This document shows positions 4,236 to 5,421 of a stretch of DNA of 5,421 nt, piece by piece. Below the pieces are notes generated by a model, which was given only the letters and a program-made list of their open reading frames with translations, made no database searches and was not told the origin of the DNA. Each line of letters begins with the position of its first letter. Within the stretch, counting starts at the first letter, position 1. The position numbers and the translations under genes were made by a program. Source of the DNA: Phycisphaerales bacterium (GTDB lineage: Bacteria; Planctomycetota; Phycisphaerae; Tepidisphaerales; Tepidisphaeraceae); NCBI GenBank assembly GCA_003153655.1, contig PMAK01000197.1, positions 7,176 through 12,596 of the forward strand, read 5' to 3'.

Positions 4236-5220
4236 GGGCTGAAAACCTCCTGGTTTGGTGGCGGGCGTTGTCCGTTGTGATGCAGGCGTGAACATTTTCA
4301 TGCTGCTGTATGAACTCGAGCCCATCCGTGGCGCCGAGAATGAAAGCGGCGGTGGAAAGGATTCCCGCCAGTACGCAGCTTGGTGCGATCACGCTGACCG
4401 CCTGGCATTGGTTGCCAACAGGCATACCGCTGCGCGGATCGATAATGTGCCCATAGCGGCGGCCATCATGGGTGAACGAGCGAAAATAGTCGCCGGATGT
4501 TGCAACCGCGTGATCAATAAGCCGCACGGCCGTCCAGCATTGCCCCGGCTGATCCGGTTCCTCCAGGCCAATGTACCACGCGTCTTTTCCGGGTGGATGG
4601 CCGCTGACGCGCAGATCCTGACCGATATCGATCAGCATATCCTTAATGCCTCGCTCGCGCGCCATATAAAAAAGGGAATCGACGGCGAATTCCTTTCCGA
4701 TACCGCCAAGATCGATGCCCATTCCGGCCCGGGGCAGGCAGATGCCCCCGGGGCGGCGATGGATTTTCTCCCATCCGCAGATTTCGAGCGCACCGCGGAT
4801 CGCGGATTCATCCGGAACGCGCGGGGGATCAGCCTTCCAATCCCAAAGGCGCAATAACGGAAGCGCCGCGGGGTCGAAAACGCCGCGCGTGAGCGTGTGC
4901 ATTTCACTACAGAGGGCAAACAACCCATCGGCTTCCTCATCCAATTCAATCCAAGCGCCTCCGGCGCCGGCATTGATCTGACCGACGATCGATTCGGCGA
5001 GAAATCGAGAATAGCGCGCCTCGAACAGCGAGATCCAGCGGATTGCCGCCTGTTGGTAATTCTCGACGATTAACGGCGACTTGGTGCGAAACACGATCCG
5101 CACCGGGGTACTCATCGCGCGGCAACTGATCTGGTGATAATCTCCGTTGGACTCGAATCGCACGGATTCACCCACGCGCGCCAGGACGGATGAGACGAGG
5201 CTTTTCGGAGGTTGAGTCAT
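4222..5220 (-). CDS. ApbE-like FAD:protein FMN transferase
   Basis: This 332-residue protein matches the ApbE family (normal length about 300-350), which uses FAD to attach FMN to Ser/Thr of target proteins. Landmarks in order: AMSTPVRIVF (35-44, usually AMGT), FDPA (115-118), GIDLGGIGKEFAVD (168-181) with Lys176, ATSGDYFR (240-247), and the diagnostic HIIDPRSG (258-265). In the C-terminal metal-site helix, CVLAGILST (282-290), Gly286 occupies the place where most family members have Asp in ADALAT-type motifs. The N-terminal 30 residues are polar, with no Sec, Tat or lipoprotein signal, so it looks cytoplasmic, unlike many exported ApbE proteins. It starts 19 bases after the DUF3570 stop with no clear Shine-Dalgarno, and its 3' end contains the thioredoxin's ribosome binding site. 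Family assignment is firm; catalytic competence is uncertain. Confidence 0.9.
   Translation of the reverse strand: MTQPPKSLVSSVLARVGESVRFESNGDYHQISCRAMSTPVRIVFRTKSPLIVENYQQAAIRWISLFEARYSRFLAESIVGQINAGAGGAWIELDEEADGLFALCSEMHTLTRGVFDPAALPLLRLWDWKADPPRVPDESAIRGALEICGWEKIHRRPGGICLPRAGMGIDLGGIGKEFAVDSLFYMARERGIKDMLIDIGQDLRVSGHPPGKDAWYIGLEEPDQPGQCWTAVRLIDHAVATSGDYFRSFTHDGRRYGHIIDPRSGMPVGNQCQAVSVIAPSCVLAGILSTAAFILGATDGLEFIQQHENVHACITTDNARHQTRRFSAHVPT
4246..4251 (-). promoter_or_regulatory. Perfect Shine-Dalgarno deciding the thioredoxin start
   Basis: AGGAGG on the minus strand lies ten bases before ATG 4235, inside the end of the apbE-like gene. It settles the start codon against the in-frame ATG at 4325. 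It is the only consensus ribosome binding site I found in front of a gene here. Confidence 0.75.
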
Positions 5221-5239
5221 GGCAAAATGCCAGATTCTT

Positions 5240-5421
5240 CTAAAAGTTATAAGTAAGTCCGACGGTGAAGATATTTGCGCCGGGATAGGTCGATTGCATC
5301 GTTACGTGGTCGAGGCCGCGCATCCAGTATCGCTGGTATCCCGCATGAATGTCCCACTGGTCTTTCAGCCTGAATATCGCTTCGAAACCGACAGTGAAAC
5401 TGTCCATCTCTGAAAGGCGAT
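5240..5421 (-). CDS. DUF3570-type outer-membrane beta-barrel protein, C-terminal end
   Basis: The last 59 residues of a gene that enters from the right edge. Alternating polar/hydrophobic strands are visible: DSFTVGFEAIFRL, then KDQWDIHAGYQRYWMRGLDHV, then ANIFTVGLTYNF at the very end. The terminal strand closes with Phe after Tyr-Asn, as outer-membrane barrel proteins do for recognition by the BAM machinery. The gene is too short here for a domain proof. DUF3570 is called because of this barrel end together with the adjacent ApbE, TlpA-like and DUF4266 genes, a combination I associate with DUF3570 loci. It lies 19 bases upstream of the apbE-like gene on the same strand and is likely in the same transcript, whose promoter is outside the window. 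Confidence 0.72.
   Translation of the reverse strand, partial: RLSEMDSFTVGFEAIFRLKDQWDIHAGYQRYWMRGLDHVTMQSTYPGANIFTVGLTYNF

Noticed and set aside
4255..4857. 200-codon plus-strand open frame antisense to the apbE-like gene
   Set aside because: The opposite strand carries clear ApbE motifs along this whole stretch; the frame is a byproduct of codon bias.

Overview
The window looks like chromosomal DNA of moderate GC content from a Gram-negative, probably environmental bacterium. A PEP-CTERM sorting tail on a GloVer-repeat protein, together with a DUF3570/ApbE/TlpA-like/DUF4266 cluster, points to an exosortase-bearing group. Verrucomicrobiota or Planctomycetota would fit best, but this is inference and the phylum is not proven. 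No rRNA, tRNA, CRISPR array, transposase or insertion sequence was seen.

Layout. (1) Bases 1-242 hold no convincing gene. (2) 268-1018 on the plus strand is a type II toxin-antitoxin pair of HigB/HigA type, toxin first. It has a near-consensus promoter whose predicted start point falls on the toxin ATG, and a palindrome overlapping the -10 box. (3) A hairpin at 1009-1032 separates it from a convergent, very small gene (1055-1177, minus) for a 40-residue single-span membrane protein. (4) 1178-1874 is about 700 bases without a confident gene. It contains two strong hairpins and one doubtful reading frame. (5) 1875-3161 (minus) encodes a secreted protein with seven GloVer-type repeats and a PEP-CTERM anchor. 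(6) 3221-3385 (minus) is a second small membrane protein, which may really start further upstream. (7) 3478-5421 (minus) is a compact operon read from the right edge: the C-terminal end of a DUF3570 outer-membrane beta-barrel protein, an ApbE-like FAD:protein FMN transferase, a TlpA/ResA-like thioredoxin with a Sec signal, and a DUF4266 lipoprotein.

How the genes work together. The operon genes are tightly coupled: a 19-base gap, then a 14-base overlap, then a 4-base ATGA overlap. They look like one envelope redox module: a flavin-transfer enzyme, a disulfide reductase, a small Cys/Gly-tailed lipoprotein and an outer-membrane protein. The module's job is not established from the sequence. Two oddities stand out. 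The ApbE protein has Gly where the family's metal-binding Asp is expected, and it has no visible export signal. A second theme is gene starts: three separate genes carry a -10-like hexamer only 6-8 bases upstream of their ATG and no Shine-Dalgarno, suggesting leaderless mRNAs, whereas the operon-internal thioredoxin gene has a perfect AGGAGG.
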